Assembly: GCA_017305835.1 (NCBI GenBank)
Contig: JAFKJY010000072.1
Span: forward strand, 1-51,395
Direction: 5' to 3'
Length of the DNA: 51,395 bases
From: Hyphomicrobiales bacterium
GTDB taxonomy: Bacteria; Pseudomonadota; Alphaproteobacteria; Rhizobiales; Rhizobiaceae
Below the pieces are notes generated by a model. That model searched no databases, had not been told where the DNA came from, and was given only the letters and a program-made list of their open reading frames with translations. Each line of letters begins with the position of its first letter. The first letter of the stretch is position 1. The translations under genes were made by a program, and so were the position numbers. Positions 8,681 through 19,673 of the stretch are shown one piece after another.

Positions 8681-9721
8681 GTGCCAAACCGCAACCTGCG
8701 CGTGCTGCATATCGACGACGACGCCGCGCTGGCGCGCCTGATCCAGCGCGTGCTCTCGCGCACGGGCTGCCAGGTCGAGAACGCGGCGACCGGCGAGGCC
8801 GGGCTCGCGCGCATCCGCCAGGGCGGCATCGACGTCGTCGTGCTCGACCACTATCTCGCCGGCGAGACGGGCCTCTCCATCCTGAAGTCGCTCGCCGACG
8901 TGCCCGACGCGCCGCCGGTCGTCTACGTGACCGGCTCGACCGAGCCCGCCGTCGCCGTCGAGGCGCTGAAGGCGGGCGCGGCCGACTACGTGCTCAAGAC
9001 CGCCGGCGAGGACTTCACGCTGCAGCTCGAGAGCGCGATTACCCAGGCGATCGAGAAGGCGCGGCTGAAGCGCGAGAAGGAGAAGGCGGAGCTCGAGGTG
9101 CGCGCCGCGCGCGACCGCGCCGAGCTGCTGCTGGCCGAGGTCAACCACCGGGTGAGCAACAGCCTCGCGCTGGTCGCCGCGCTGGTGCGCATGCAGACCT
9201 CGGCCGTGGCCGACCAGACCGCCAAGGACGCGCTCGCCGAGACGCAGGCGCGGCTGTCGGCGATCGCCGACCTGCACCGGCGGCTCTACACCTCCGACGA
9301 CATCCGCCATGTCGACCTCGACGCCTATCTCGCCGCGCTGGTCGGCGCGCTCGAAGCCTCGATGAAGGCGGCCGGCCACCTGCCGGAGATCCGCCACGTC
9401 CTCGACCCGTTCCGCATCGCCACCGACAAGGCCGTGTCGGTCGGCATGCTCGTCACCGAGCTCGTCACCAATGCCTGCAAGTACGCCTATCCCGGCGAAG
9501 CCGGGGAAGTGCGGGTGACGCTGCGGGCGCGGGGCGGCGGCCGGGCGATCCTCACCGTCGAGGACGACGGCGTCGGCATCGCCGCCAAGGACGCGCCGAA
9601 GGGCACCGGGCTGGGCACGCGCATCGTGCAGGCCATGGCCACCAATCTCGGCACCTCGATCAACTATGGCGGGCAGGAGCGCGGGACCCGCGCCTGGATC
9701 GAGATCGGCGCCGAAGGCTAG
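8681..9721 (+). CDS. Receiver-HWE/HisKA_2 family histidine kinase
   Basis: 346-residue soluble hybrid. An N-terminal receiver has an acidic IDDD at 11-14 and Asp56 in VVVLDHYLAGETG. A coiled coil at about 118-150 leads to a HisKA_2-type dimerisation helix, AEVNHRVSNSLALV, with the phospho-acceptor His156, and a C-terminal ATPase domain with ELVTNACKYAYP and DDGVGI. This is the plan of regulators such as those in general-stress and light signalling pathways of alphaproteobacteria. The GTG start directly abuts the stop of the receiver gene, so the three genes form one operon. No membrane helix is seen, so it should respond through phosphotransfer rather than by sensing outside signals. Confidence 0.9.
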   Translation: MPNRNLRVLHIDDDAALARLIQRVLSRTGCQVENAATGEAGLARIRQGGIDVVVLDHYLAGETGLSILKSLADVPDAPPVVYVTGSTEPAVAVEALKAGAADYVLKTAGEDFTLQLESAITQAIEKARLKREKEKAELEVRAARDRAELLLAEVNHRVSNSLALVAALVRMQTSAVADQTAKDALAETQARLSAIADLHRRLYTSDDIRHVDLDAYLAALVGALEASMKAAGHLPEIRHVLDPFRIATDKAVSVGMLVTELVTNACKYAYPGEAGEVRVTLRARGGGRAILTVEDDGVGIAAKDAPKGTGLGTRIVQAMATNLGTSINYGGQERGTRAWIEIGAEG

Positions 9722-9746
9722 CGACCCCGCCGGCCGGCATGCGAAC

Positions 9747-9771
9747 GCCGCCGGCCTCGTGGACCGGCGGC
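9747..9771 (+). terminator. GC-rich hairpin between convergent genes
   Basis: Arms GCCGCCGG and CCGGCGGC surround a 9-base loop, and TTTT follows 7 bases later on the + strand. It lies between the end of the sensory operon and the convergent MFS small-subunit gene, so it may stop the forward transcript. The T tract is not adjacent to the stem, so intrinsic termination is uncertain. Confidence 0.4.
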
Positions 9772-9793
9772 GCGGCGGTTTTGGCGCCGGCTG

Positions 9794-9919
9794 CTACTGG
9801 AACAGCTTCAGCGCGTTGAGCAGGGTCTGGAAGACGCCCCAGACCAGCGGGATACCCACGAAGCCCCAGGCGAGAACGAGCTGCAGGGTCGTGGTACCGC
9901 TGCTGTTGGTGTTGTCCAT
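9794..9919 (-). CDS. MFS transporter small subunit (41 residues)
   Basis: A 41-residue gene starting MDNTNSSGTTTLQLVLAWGF and ending in NALKLFQ. It holds one hydrophobic helix (about 12-34) with the PLVWGVFQTL pattern seen in the small membrane proteins encoded right after OFA-family carriers. The ATG is preceded by GGAGAGGAACC. It follows the carrier gene by 12 bp on the same strand, so both are translated from one message. It presumably binds or stabilises the carrier; this is known only by genomic association for the family. Confidence 0.85.
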   Translation of the reverse strand: MDNTNSSGTTTLQLVLAWGFVGIPLVWGVFQTLLNALKLFQ

Positions 9920-9931
9920 GGTTCCTCTCCT

Positions 9932-11341
9932 TCAGGCCTTCGCCGCGCTGGCGGCGATGTCGAGCGCCGGCTCGCTCTCCGGCTTCATGTGGAAGCGCGC
10001 ATCCACCGCCTTGACCAGGAAATTGCAGATGAAGCCGATCACCAGCAGCCCGGCCATGATGTACATCGTCGTGTTGTAGGCCTGCGCGTTGGGCACGCCG
10101 TGGGTGACGTTGTACTCGCGGATGTAGTTGACGAGCACCGGCCCGAAGATGCCGGCCGCCGACCACGCCGTGAGCAGCAGGCCGTGGATGGCGCCGACAT
10201 AGCGGGTGCCGAACATGTCGCGCAGATAGGCCGGAACCGTCGAGAAGCCGCCGCCATACATCGAGATGATGATCAGGAAGCAGAGCACGAAGCCGGTCAC
10301 CGAGCCGACCGAGCCGGTGTAGGGCACCAGGCAGTAGAGAACGAAGCCCAGCACCATGAACACGAAGTAGGTGTTGCGGCGGCCGATATAGTCGGAGGTC
10401 GACGCCCAGGCGAAGCGGCCGCCCATGTTGAACAGGCTCATCAGGCCGACGAGGCCTGCCGCCGCGACCGGCGTGATCTGGCCGGGGAACATCTCCTGGC
10501 TCATCGCCGAGGCCTGGCCGAGCACGCCGATGCCGGCGGTGACGTTCAGGCACAGCACCCACCAGATCAGCCAGAACTGCGGCGTCTTCAGCGCGTCGTA
10601 GACGTAGACGTCGTTGCGGGTGATCAGCCTCGTGGCCTGCGTCGGCTCGACATAGCCCTCCGGCTTCCAGCCCGGTGCCGGAACCCTGACCAGGACCGAA
10701 CCAACGACCATGAAGACGAAATAGACGATGCCGAGGACGGCGAACGTCTCCATCACGCCGACATGCGTGTCGGTCTTGAACCTGTTCATCAGCCAGACCG
10801 ACAGCGGCGAGGCGATGAAGGCGCCGCCGCCGAAGCCCATGATGGCCATGCCGGTCGCCATGCCCGGCCGGTCGGGAAACCACTTGATCAGCGTCGAGAC
10901 GGGCGAGATGTATCCGATGCCGAGCGCGATCCCCCCGATCACGCCGTAGCCCAGATAGATCACCCACAGATTGTGGATGGCGACGCCGAAGGCCGAGATC
11001 AGGAAGCCGCCGGCCCAGCAGCAGGCGGCGGTGAACATCGCCTTGCGCGGGCCGCCCTCCTCCACCCAGCGACCGAACAGGGCCGACGACACGCCGAGGA
11101 AGAAGATCGCCAGCGAGAATATCCAGCCGAGCTCCGTCAGCTTCCAGTCGTCCGGCGCCGATTCGGTGATGCCGATCAGCCTGGTCATCGGCAGGTTGAA
11201 CACGCTGAACGCGTAGGCCTGGCCGATGCACAGATGCACGCACAACGCGGCCGGCGGCACCATCCAGCGGCTGTAGCCGGGTCCCGCGACGGTCCGCGAC
11301 CGGGAGAACCACCCTCCCGCATCCCTCGATGCTGTTTGCAT
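9932..11341 (-). CDS. OFA-family MFS carrier (oxalate/formate antiporter-like)
   Basis: 469-residue major facilitator with about 12 membrane helices. N-terminal features of the oxalate/formate antiporter family are GQAYAFSVFNLPMT in helix 1 and GIGYISPVSTLIKWFPDRPGMATGMAIMGFGGGA around helices 4-5. A central cytosolic loop (about 205-250) is followed by GVLGQASAM and NMGGRFAWASTSDYIGRR. The C-terminal tail is charged. The family exchanges organic acids such as oxalate, formate or related carboxylates; the true substrate cannot be read from sequence. It is encoded downstream of the CO-dehydrogenase-like cluster but separated from it by a strong terminator, so it is probably independently transcribed with the 41-residue partner. 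Confidence 0.9.
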   Translation of the reverse strand: MQTASRDAGGWFSRSRTVAGPGYSRWMVPPAALCVHLCIGQAYAFSVFNLPMTRLIGITESAPDDWKLTELGWIFSLAIFFLGVSSALFGRWVEEGGPRKAMFTAACCWAGGFLISAFGVAIHNLWVIYLGYGVIGGIALGIGYISPVSTLIKWFPDRPGMATGMAIMGFGGGAFIASPLSVWLMNRFKTDTHVGVMETFAVLGIVYFVFMVVGSVLVRVPAPGWKPEGYVEPTQATRLITRNDVYVYDALKTPQFWLIWWVLCLNVTAGIGVLGQASAMSQEMFPGQITPVAAAGLVGLMSLFNMGGRFAWASTSDYIGRRNTYFVFMVLGFVLYCLVPYTGSVGSVTGFVLCFLIIISMYGGGFSTVPAYLRDMFGTRYVGAIHGLLLTAWSAAGIFGPVLVNYIREYNVTHGVPNAQAYNTTMYIMAGLLVIGFICNFLVKAVDARFHMKPESEPALDIAASAAKA

Positions 11342-11622
11342 TTTCCTCTCTCCTCCTCGCTGTTCGTTAGGGCGAGGAGGCGACCGTAAGAGGCAAATTG
11401 TCGCAGAGGCAACGGGGTTTCAGGCAGCCCCCGGAGCCGCCGCGACGGCCCGCCGGCGAGCCGTTTCCCGCCCTTCCGCGCATGCCGCGCGGCAGGCCGC
11501 GAATGCCTTTCCGGCGGCATGTCGGAAAGCGAAACCAGACCAACGAGATAGATCGTATTCCGATATATATGCGCCGCCCGGCTTTCTCTCCGGCGACGGC
11601 GAATGGCGGCCGGAAAAGACGA
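11342..11622. other. Intergenic stretch upstream of the OFA carrier
   Basis: No convincing gene. The part nearest the carrier holds a purine-rich ribosome-binding region on the minus strand (GAGGAGAGAGGAAA before the ATG). Around 11550-11570 an AT-rich patch (TATTCCGATATATATG) stands out from GC-rich surroundings and may contain the carrier promoter. Short open frames here look like GC-driven noise. Confidence 0.5.
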
Positions 11623-11653
11623 AGAGCCGGCGAACGGGGCGTTCGCCGGCTCT
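11623..11653 (-). terminator. Intrinsic terminator of the CO-dehydrogenase-like operon
   Basis: Perfect 13-bp arms AGAGCCGGCGAAC / GTTCGCCGGCTCT around a 5-base loop, followed on the minus strand by TCGTCTTTTCC. It lies 66 bp past the stop of the FAD subunit gene and before the MFS carrier, so it should end the small-large-FAD subunit message. Confidence 0.8.
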
Positions 11654-11718
11654 GTTCACATTTTCGTGATCGAGGCGTTTCGCGGCGGCGCCCGGAGACG
11701 GAGCGCCCGCCGGTCCGC

Positions 11719-12519
<801 letters not shown>

Positions 12520-12540
12520 CCTTCAGGTCTCCCGTGATTA

Positions 12541-12620
12541 CGGCAATCGGCAGATCGGCAGTAGGCAGTCGGTCGGATCGGGAAGCTTCCCTACTGCCGA
12601 CTGCCCACTGCCGAATGCCG
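12541..12620. repeat. Mosaic inverted-repeat element between FAD and large subunit genes
   Basis: The gap is filled by degenerate tandem CGGCAGTCGG-type units on the left (12541-12572) and their inverted forms (CTGCCGACTG-type) on the right (12591-12620), around a central CGGGAAGCTTCCC palindrome. The whole can fold into one long imperfect hairpin. A related element fills the other gap of the same operon at 14997-15102. Confidence 0.75.
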
Positions 12621-12621
12621 C

Positions 12622-14976
<2,355 letters not shown>

Positions 14977-14996
14977 GTCAATTCCTCCCTTCGGGA

Positions 14997-15102
14997 GCGG
15001 CAGTCGGCAATCGGCAGTCGCCAGTCGTATGAAGACTCGCGGAATGCCCGTGCCGAAGCGCCTCCATCAATCCGATTGCCGACTGCCGACTACCGACTGC
15101 CG
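14997..15102. repeat. Mosaic inverted-repeat element between large and small subunit genes
   Basis: Left units (CGGCAGTCGGCAATCGGCAG, about 14998-15027) face inverted right units (CGATTGCCGACTGCCGAC, about 15073-15102), with a unique core of about 45 bases. The units match those of the element at 12541-12620. It occupies nearly the whole gap and may form a large RNA hairpin within the operon message. Confidence 0.75.
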
Positions 15103-15107
15103 TTTCA

Positions 15108-15608
<501 letters not shown>

Positions 15609-15733
15609 GGAACCTCCTCCAGATGCGGCAGGGCGCTGAAGGGGTGGGTTCCGCGCATGCGCCTTACCTGGCCCGAGCTTAGCGCAGGCCCGGAAGAAGT
15701 CCATGCCCCGTTGCTTGCCTCATCCGAAAGTTG

Positions 15734-15765
15734 CTATCGTTATATTTGGACAAATATAACGATAG
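15734..15765. promoter_or_regulatory. Perfect 14-bp inverted repeat upstream of the CoxS-like gene
   Basis: Arms CTATCGTTATATTT and AAATATAACGATAG around a GGAC spacer form a perfect dyad, AT-rich within GC-rich DNA, 126 bp before the first gene of the operon. It has no T tract and lies upstream of the gene, so a repressor or activator operator is more likely than a terminator. The cognate regulator is not identifiable in this window. Confidence 0.6.
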
Positions 15766-15848
15766 TGCATCGCGCGATCTGCGGCTTGCCATTTTCGCGC
15801 CGGGACGCTATCAGCGCACCACTTCCGCGCGGTTTTCCGTCGCGGCGG

Positions 15849-15924
15849 GCCGCCTTAGCTCAGTCGGTAGAGCATCGCATTCGTAATGCGAGGGTCGCGT
15901 GTTCGAGTCACGCAGGCGGCACCA
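15849..15924 (+). tRNA. tRNA-Thr(CGT)
   Basis: A complete cloverleaf. The acceptor GCCGCCT pairs with AGGCGGC, the D arm is TAGCTCAGTCGGTAGAGCA, and the anticodon stem TCGCA/TGCGA surrounds loop TTCGTAA, giving anticodon CGT for the codon ACG. The T arm contains GTTCGAGTC, the discriminator is A, and the CCA end is encoded. It directly precedes a recombinase module and is therefore a candidate integration landmark. Confidence 0.95.
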
Positions 15925-15969
15925 CCCAGTCCTCCCCTTTTCGCCCTGCTTCGAGGGTCTCGCAATAGC

Positions 15970-16069
15970 GCCGCGTTTTCCGCGGCTTGCTGGACAGAGA
16001 CGCCGAAGGCGGGGGAAGCTGCCACCATTTCCTGGCTCTAAAGCCGCCCTTTGGCGGGTTCGTCTCTGT
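15970..16069. other. Cluster of hairpins between tRNA-Thr and the recombinase module
   Basis: The 239-bp gap between the tRNA and the recombinase stop has no gene but three nested or adjacent stems: GCCGCG/CGCGGC (15970-15986), an outer pair ACAGAGACG/CGTCTCTGT (15994-16002 with 16061-16069) and inside it CCGCC/GGCGG (16044-16057). It could be a transcript end, a structured RNA or the edge of the mobile module. Confidence 0.45.
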
Positions 16070-16163
16070 GGGCCGCGTTCCGAGCCCCCGAGTTTCGCGT
16101 GGCGATGCGATGGACTATGCCGTCCAGACGGAATGTGCTGAACAATCCTGTCGCGATTGCGTG

Positions 16164-17924
16164 TCAGTGCAGGTCCAGCCCAAGCAACTGCTCCTGTTCG
16201 TGCCAGGAAAGCGGGAGGTCCGAGAGCCGGGACAAATGCCGGGCCGTCAGCTCGACCGGTTGCCTTCCTGCGAAGATGCTGTCAACCAGCCGCGGCGACA
16301 GGAAGGCGAGCCGGAGGATGCGGGCGAAGTCCGAACGGTCAACCCCGTTGGCTGCGGCCACCTCGCTCGAGGATCGGTTCGAGCCGTCGGTGAGCTGGGC
16401 AAGGTAGCCATGTGCGACGGCGATGACGGAGACGAGGTTCGGGTCCGGCTTGCGGTCGGCGGCACGGGCATCGGCAACGACCAGCTTCATCTCGATGCCA
16501 CGCCGCCGCAGCGTCATCGGGCACTCGATGATCACCGGCGATGCAGGCTGAGAGTCCGATTGCCTGGAACCGGCATCGAAGCCAAGTTCCCGTAGCAGCC
16601 CGTTCAGATCGATCGTCATGAGGAGCTTGCCGGTCCGCAGATCGACGCGATCGACCAGCGAAGCGATCATGGCACTCCGCAACTGCGGCGACGCCTTCTC
16701 ATAGGCCAGCCCGAGCGCCCTTCCCTTCCCGTGCACCTGCACGAGCTGATCGGCCGTGACGCGGCCTGCAATCGCATCGCCGAGCCTTGCTCCATCATCG
16801 AGGAAGCGGCGGAGTTCCCGCTCGACGATCCGCTCCAGCTGGATTGCAGGCAGGCGCCAGATGTCTCCGTCTCCGCCCGGCCGCTCCAAGGCATCCTTCG
16901 AGACGTAGTAGCGGTAGCGCACGCCCCTCGTTTTGGCGTGCGTGCTGCGCAGCACTTCGCCGTTGCGATCGAACACCCGCCCCTGAAGCAGATGAGCGCC
17001 CGACGTGTTTGTCGGGCTTCGCCGCGGTGGTGCACCCTTCCTCAGACAGTCGCGTGCCCGCTCGAAGGTGGCGACATCGACGATGGCTTGGTGGCTTCCC
17101 TCGTAGACGTTGCCTCTGTGGCGGACCTTTCCGATGTAGAGCGGATTGGAAAGGATCCAGGATATTTGTCCGCGGCTGAACTTGCGGAAAGAACAAGCCG
17201 AGGCGCCATCCGCTGGCCGATCGTGGTCTTCGACGAGCTGCTCGGGATGGCCTATCGCCTTCTCAAGGCGCGGCTGGAACCTCCTGGCGTTCGCTGCCGC
17301 TACCACTCCTCTGATCGAGCCAAGTGCCAGGTATCTGTCGAAGATGAAGCGCACGATCTCGGCTTCCTGCTCATCGACGATCAGCTTGCGGTTCTCATGC
17401 CGGTAGCCGAGCGGGACGGTGCCGCCCATCCACATTCCCTTCTTCTTCGAAGCTGCGATCTTGTCGCGGATGCGCTCGGCTGTGACTTCCCGTTCAAACT
17501 GGGCAAACGACAGGAGCACGTTCAGCGTCAGCCGCCCCATCGAGGTCGTGGTATTGAACTGCTGGGTGATGGAGACGAAGGAGGCTTCGGCGTGATCGAA
17601 GATCTCGACGATCTTGGCGAAGTCGGCCAGCGAGCGCGTCAGCCGGTCGATCTTGTAGACGACCACGACATCGACCCTGCGTTCGCGGATGTCGCTCAGC
17701 AGCCGCTGCAGCGCGGGTCGCTCCATCGTGCCGCCGGAGATGCCGCCATCGTCATACTGGTCGGCAACAAGTCGCCATCCGAGCGATGCCTGCGAAGCGA
17801 TGTAAGCGGCGCAGGCCTCACGCTGCGCGTCGAGCGAGTTGAAGTCCTGATCGAGCCCCTCCTCGGTCGACTTGCGGGTGTAGATGGCGCAATGCAGACG
17901 CAGCGCGTTACCATTCTCGCTCAT
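16164..17924 (-). CDS. Large serine recombinase
   Basis: 586-residue site-specific recombinase. The N-terminal resolvase domain starts with CAIYTRKSTEEG, with the nucleophilic Ser19, followed by DDGGISGGTMERPALQRLL and VYKIDRLTRSLADF with the catalytic arginines. The recombinase DNA-binding domain (NPLYIGKVRHRGNVYEGSH) follows, then a zinc-ribbon-like region lacking an evident full Cys set and an HTH-like C-terminal part (SSSEVAAANGVDRSDFARILRLAFLSP). The ATG at 17924 overlaps the stop of the DUF2924 gene (ATGA). The protein probably excises or integrates an element with the three genes upstream of it; no direct-repeat att pair could be found within the window. Confidence 0.92.
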   Translation of the reverse strand: MSENGNALRLHCAIYTRKSTEEGLDQDFNSLDAQREACAAYIASQASLGWRLVADQYDDGGISGGTMERPALQRLLSDIRERRVDVVVVYKIDRLTRSLADFAKIVEIFDHAEASFVSITQQFNTTTSMGRLTLNVLLSFAQFEREVTAERIRDKIAASKKKGMWMGGTVPLGYRHENRKLIVDEQEAEIVRFIFDRYLALGSIRGVVAAANARRFQPRLEKAIGHPEQLVEDHDRPADGASACSFRKFSRGQISWILSNPLYIGKVRHRGNVYEGSHQAIVDVATFERARDCLRKGAPPRRSPTNTSGAHLLQGRVFDRNGEVLRSTHAKTRGVRYRYYVSKDALERPGGDGDIWRLPAIQLERIVERELRRFLDDGARLGDAIAGRVTADQLVQVHGKGRALGLAYEKASPQLRSAMIASLVDRVDLRTGKLLMTIDLNGLLRELGFDAGSRQSDSQPASPVIIECPMTLRRRGIEMKLVVADARAADRKPDPNLVSVIAVAHGYLAQLTDGSNRSSSEVAAANGVDRSDFARILRLAFLSPRLVDSIFAGRQPVELTARHLSRLSDLPLSWHEQEQLLGLDLH

Positions 17925-18400
17925 AGGCCGAAGAACCTCGGGCCGGACCAATGAGCACCGGTGATGCGCTTTGTCACCGCGGTCAACGATCGGTAGAGCT
18001 TGCCGTCGAAGAGGATGCCGTCCTCAGTGATGTCGACGATATGCATGCGACCGTTCCACTCGCGCATGAGCCGCGTGCCAGGCAAAGGCGGTGGCTTGAT
18101 GGTCGAAGCAACGGCGGTAGCTGCATGCCCCGGACCCAGACCGACCGCAGCATCGTCTCGCTTGGCCTCCTTCTGCTTCACATGTTGCCTGATGATGCGG
18201 CGGGCATGAGCAGACAGGCCGCCCAGCCGCTTCGCCTGTAAATGCCAGGCAGCAGATCGCTCCAGGGAGGCACGCGTGATGCCCTTCGGCGGCGGGCACC
18301 CATAGGCCTTCAGCCAGAGCGCCGCCAACTTCTCACGCGGGAGGTCGCCAACCGCGGCGACCTGCCGTTCCAGCTTCGCGTCGGTCTGCATGACGCTCAT
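17921..18400 (-). CDS. DUF2924 domain protein
   Basis: 159-residue basic protein. The N-terminal part (ERQVAAVGDLPREKLAALW) and the end (MREWNGRMHIVDITEDGILFDGKLYRSLTAVTKRITGAHWSGPRFFGL) are the hallmarks of DUF2924, which is found beside large serine recombinases in alphaproteobacteria. A WxG-rich C-terminus of this kind resembles DNA- or RNA-binding mini-domains, but the function is unknown. Its ATG overlaps the previous stop (ATGA) and its stop overlaps the recombinase start, so the three are translationally coupled. It may be an accessory factor or directionality factor of the recombinase (inference from constant gene order). Confidence 0.85.
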   Translation of the reverse strand: MSVMQTDAKLERQVAAVGDLPREKLAALWLKAYGCPPPKGITRASLERSAAWHLQAKRLGGLSAHARRIIRQHVKQKEAKRDDAAVGLGPGHAATAVASTIKPPPLPGTRLMREWNGRMHIVDITEDGILFDGKLYRSLTAVTKRITGAHWSGPRFFGL

Positions 18401-18807
18401 CCGGCCTTCGCCACATCCTGGACACGGTAGCGACGGACGCCGTCCTTGCCCGCCTCGCTGGAGATGGCCAATCCCATCTTCTTCTTCACCGTCCCGGAGA
18501 GGAAGCCGCGCACCGAATGTGCCTGCCATCCCGTCGCCTCCATCATCGCCGCGACGGTGGCACCCTTGCCGCTCTTCAACATCCTGATCACGGCCTCGCT
18601 CTTGCTCGTGGCCGGAGCCTTTGAAGAACCCGCCTTACCGGAGGATACCTTGGAAGCCACGCCGCCCTTGCCAAATGCGACCCGTGAGCGGATCTTCTTC
18701 GCCCCTGTGAACGCGGAACCGGCCGGCGCCGCATCGGCCGCAGCCGACTGATCAATCTGCCCCGCCTCGACCTGTTCGTTGGACTTGACCGTGTTGTTCG
18801 ATGCCAT
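18397..18807 (-). CDS. DUF3489 domain protein
   Basis: 136 residues. A low-complexity Ser/Lys/Ala-rich first half leads to the conserved domain TSKSEAVIRMLKSGKGATVAAMMEATGWQAHSVRGFLSGTVKKKMGL, a winged-helix-like DUF3489 fold. This suggests DNA binding. GGAGAAG lies just before the chosen ATG at 18807; longer in-frame starts run into poor sequence. It is first of the coupled DUF3489-DUF2924-recombinase trio and may regulate it (inference). Confidence 0.85.
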   Translation of the reverse strand: MASNNTVKSNEQVEAGQIDQSAAADAAPAGSAFTGAKKIRSRVAFGKGGVASKVSSGKAGSSKAPATSKSEAVIRMLKSGKGATVAAMMEATGWQAHSVRGFLSGTVKKKMGLAISSEAGKDGVRRYRVQDVAKAG

Positions 18808-18988
18808 CGTTGCTTCTCCCATCCTGTTCAGCGCACCGGACGATCCTGGCGCCTGTACTGACGGAAGCCCGCATTGGCGGGCTGGAGAAGCGGCGGTTGG
18901 CGGTCGGTCGGTCTCGTCAGCGCACGGACAGCAATGCTTCGTTCCCCGCACAAGTCCAGTCCGAACTTCGGAACAGCTCGAGGAGCAC

Positions 18989-19267
18989 TCAGGAGACCTT
19001 GGTGCGTGACCCGGTCACGCTACGCCAGGCAGCTTCGACCCGCTCCAGTGCCTCGCCACCCACTCTGGCCAACAGCGCGATGGCACGAGGGTCAATGTGA
19101 TCGGAGGCTTCCGCGAAGATCTGTAATGCGGCAATGACGCCCGCCAGCGTCCCGAGCTCGGGCTCGATCTCGAGCATCTGGTTACGCAGGCTGGACCGAT
19201 CGGGCACCGTCGCCTCTTCGGTCGCTGCGCAAGCGGATTGATCGTCACCTTGAGCAATTCTATGCAT
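18989..19267 (-). CDS. Small hypothetical protein of the recombinase module
   Basis: 92 residues, not recognised as a named family. From about residue 30 it is a compact helical protein (EIEPELGTLAGVIAALQIFAEA, then IDPRAIALLARVGGEALERVEAAWRSV). It lies upstream of and in line with the DUF3489 gene with a gap of 181 bp. Its codon use is similar to that of the module. A shorter start at the ATG for MLEIEPEL is possible. Confidence 0.6.
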   Translation of the reverse strand: MHRIAQGDDQSACAATEEATVPDRSSLRNQMLEIEPELGTLAGVIAALQIFAEASDHIDPRAIALLARVGGEALERVEAAWRSVTGSRTKVS

Positions 19268-19475
19268 GGTAGTGCTCCGCCGGTCTCTTCTACCGACAGA
19301 GCCCGGCTGCAGCCCACGTGATCGGGCTGCTCAAGCTGCGGATGCCACACTACTGCTCGACAACCACAAGAAGTCCAGGCGGAACCGTGACTTCCGCCAA
19401 AGAACCTGCGTTACCTATGCCGAGGCCGGCGGCAATACCGGCTCGGGTTGCTCCAAAAGATCCCAACGGCCCCTG

Positions 19476-19671
19476 TAAGCGGCAAGCTGGTCGGACGAAC
19501 GCGCGTGGGCGCAAATCTGCAGCGGTTGCGACGGGAAAAGGCTTCTCGCAAGAAGAGTTCGTGCATGCCGCCAACCTTCATCAAGCCTATGTCAGCGAAC
19601 TAGAACGCGGCAAACGCAATCCGTCCTCCGCCGGCATATGCGTCATGCGCCGGGCTAAACTCCATCGCCAC
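19476..19671 (+). pseudogene. Frameshifted XRE-type regulator remnant
   Basis: A Cro/C1 helix-turn-helix is visible but split over two frames. VGANLQRLRREK is read in one frame and GFSQEEFVHAANLHQAYVSELERGKRNPS in the next. One base is missing near 19540 (GAAAAGGCTTC where GAAAAGGGCTTC is expected). After NPSS the sequence loses homology and stops before the converging DUF4010 gene. It is a dead or truncated repressor of the adjacent mobile module. The stretch 19268-19475 before it holds no convincing gene. Confidence 0.7.
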
Positions 19672-19673
19672 TC

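Noticed and set aside
11420..11659. 79-codon minus-strand frame between the FAD subunit and the OFA carrier
   Set aside because: It begins within the terminator hairpin, has no ribosome site and has no family resemblance.
15849..15924. Direct repeat of the tRNA-Thr 3' end as an att site
   Set aside because: I searched for GTTCGAGTCACGC elsewhere in the window by eye and found none, so element ends cannot be claimed.
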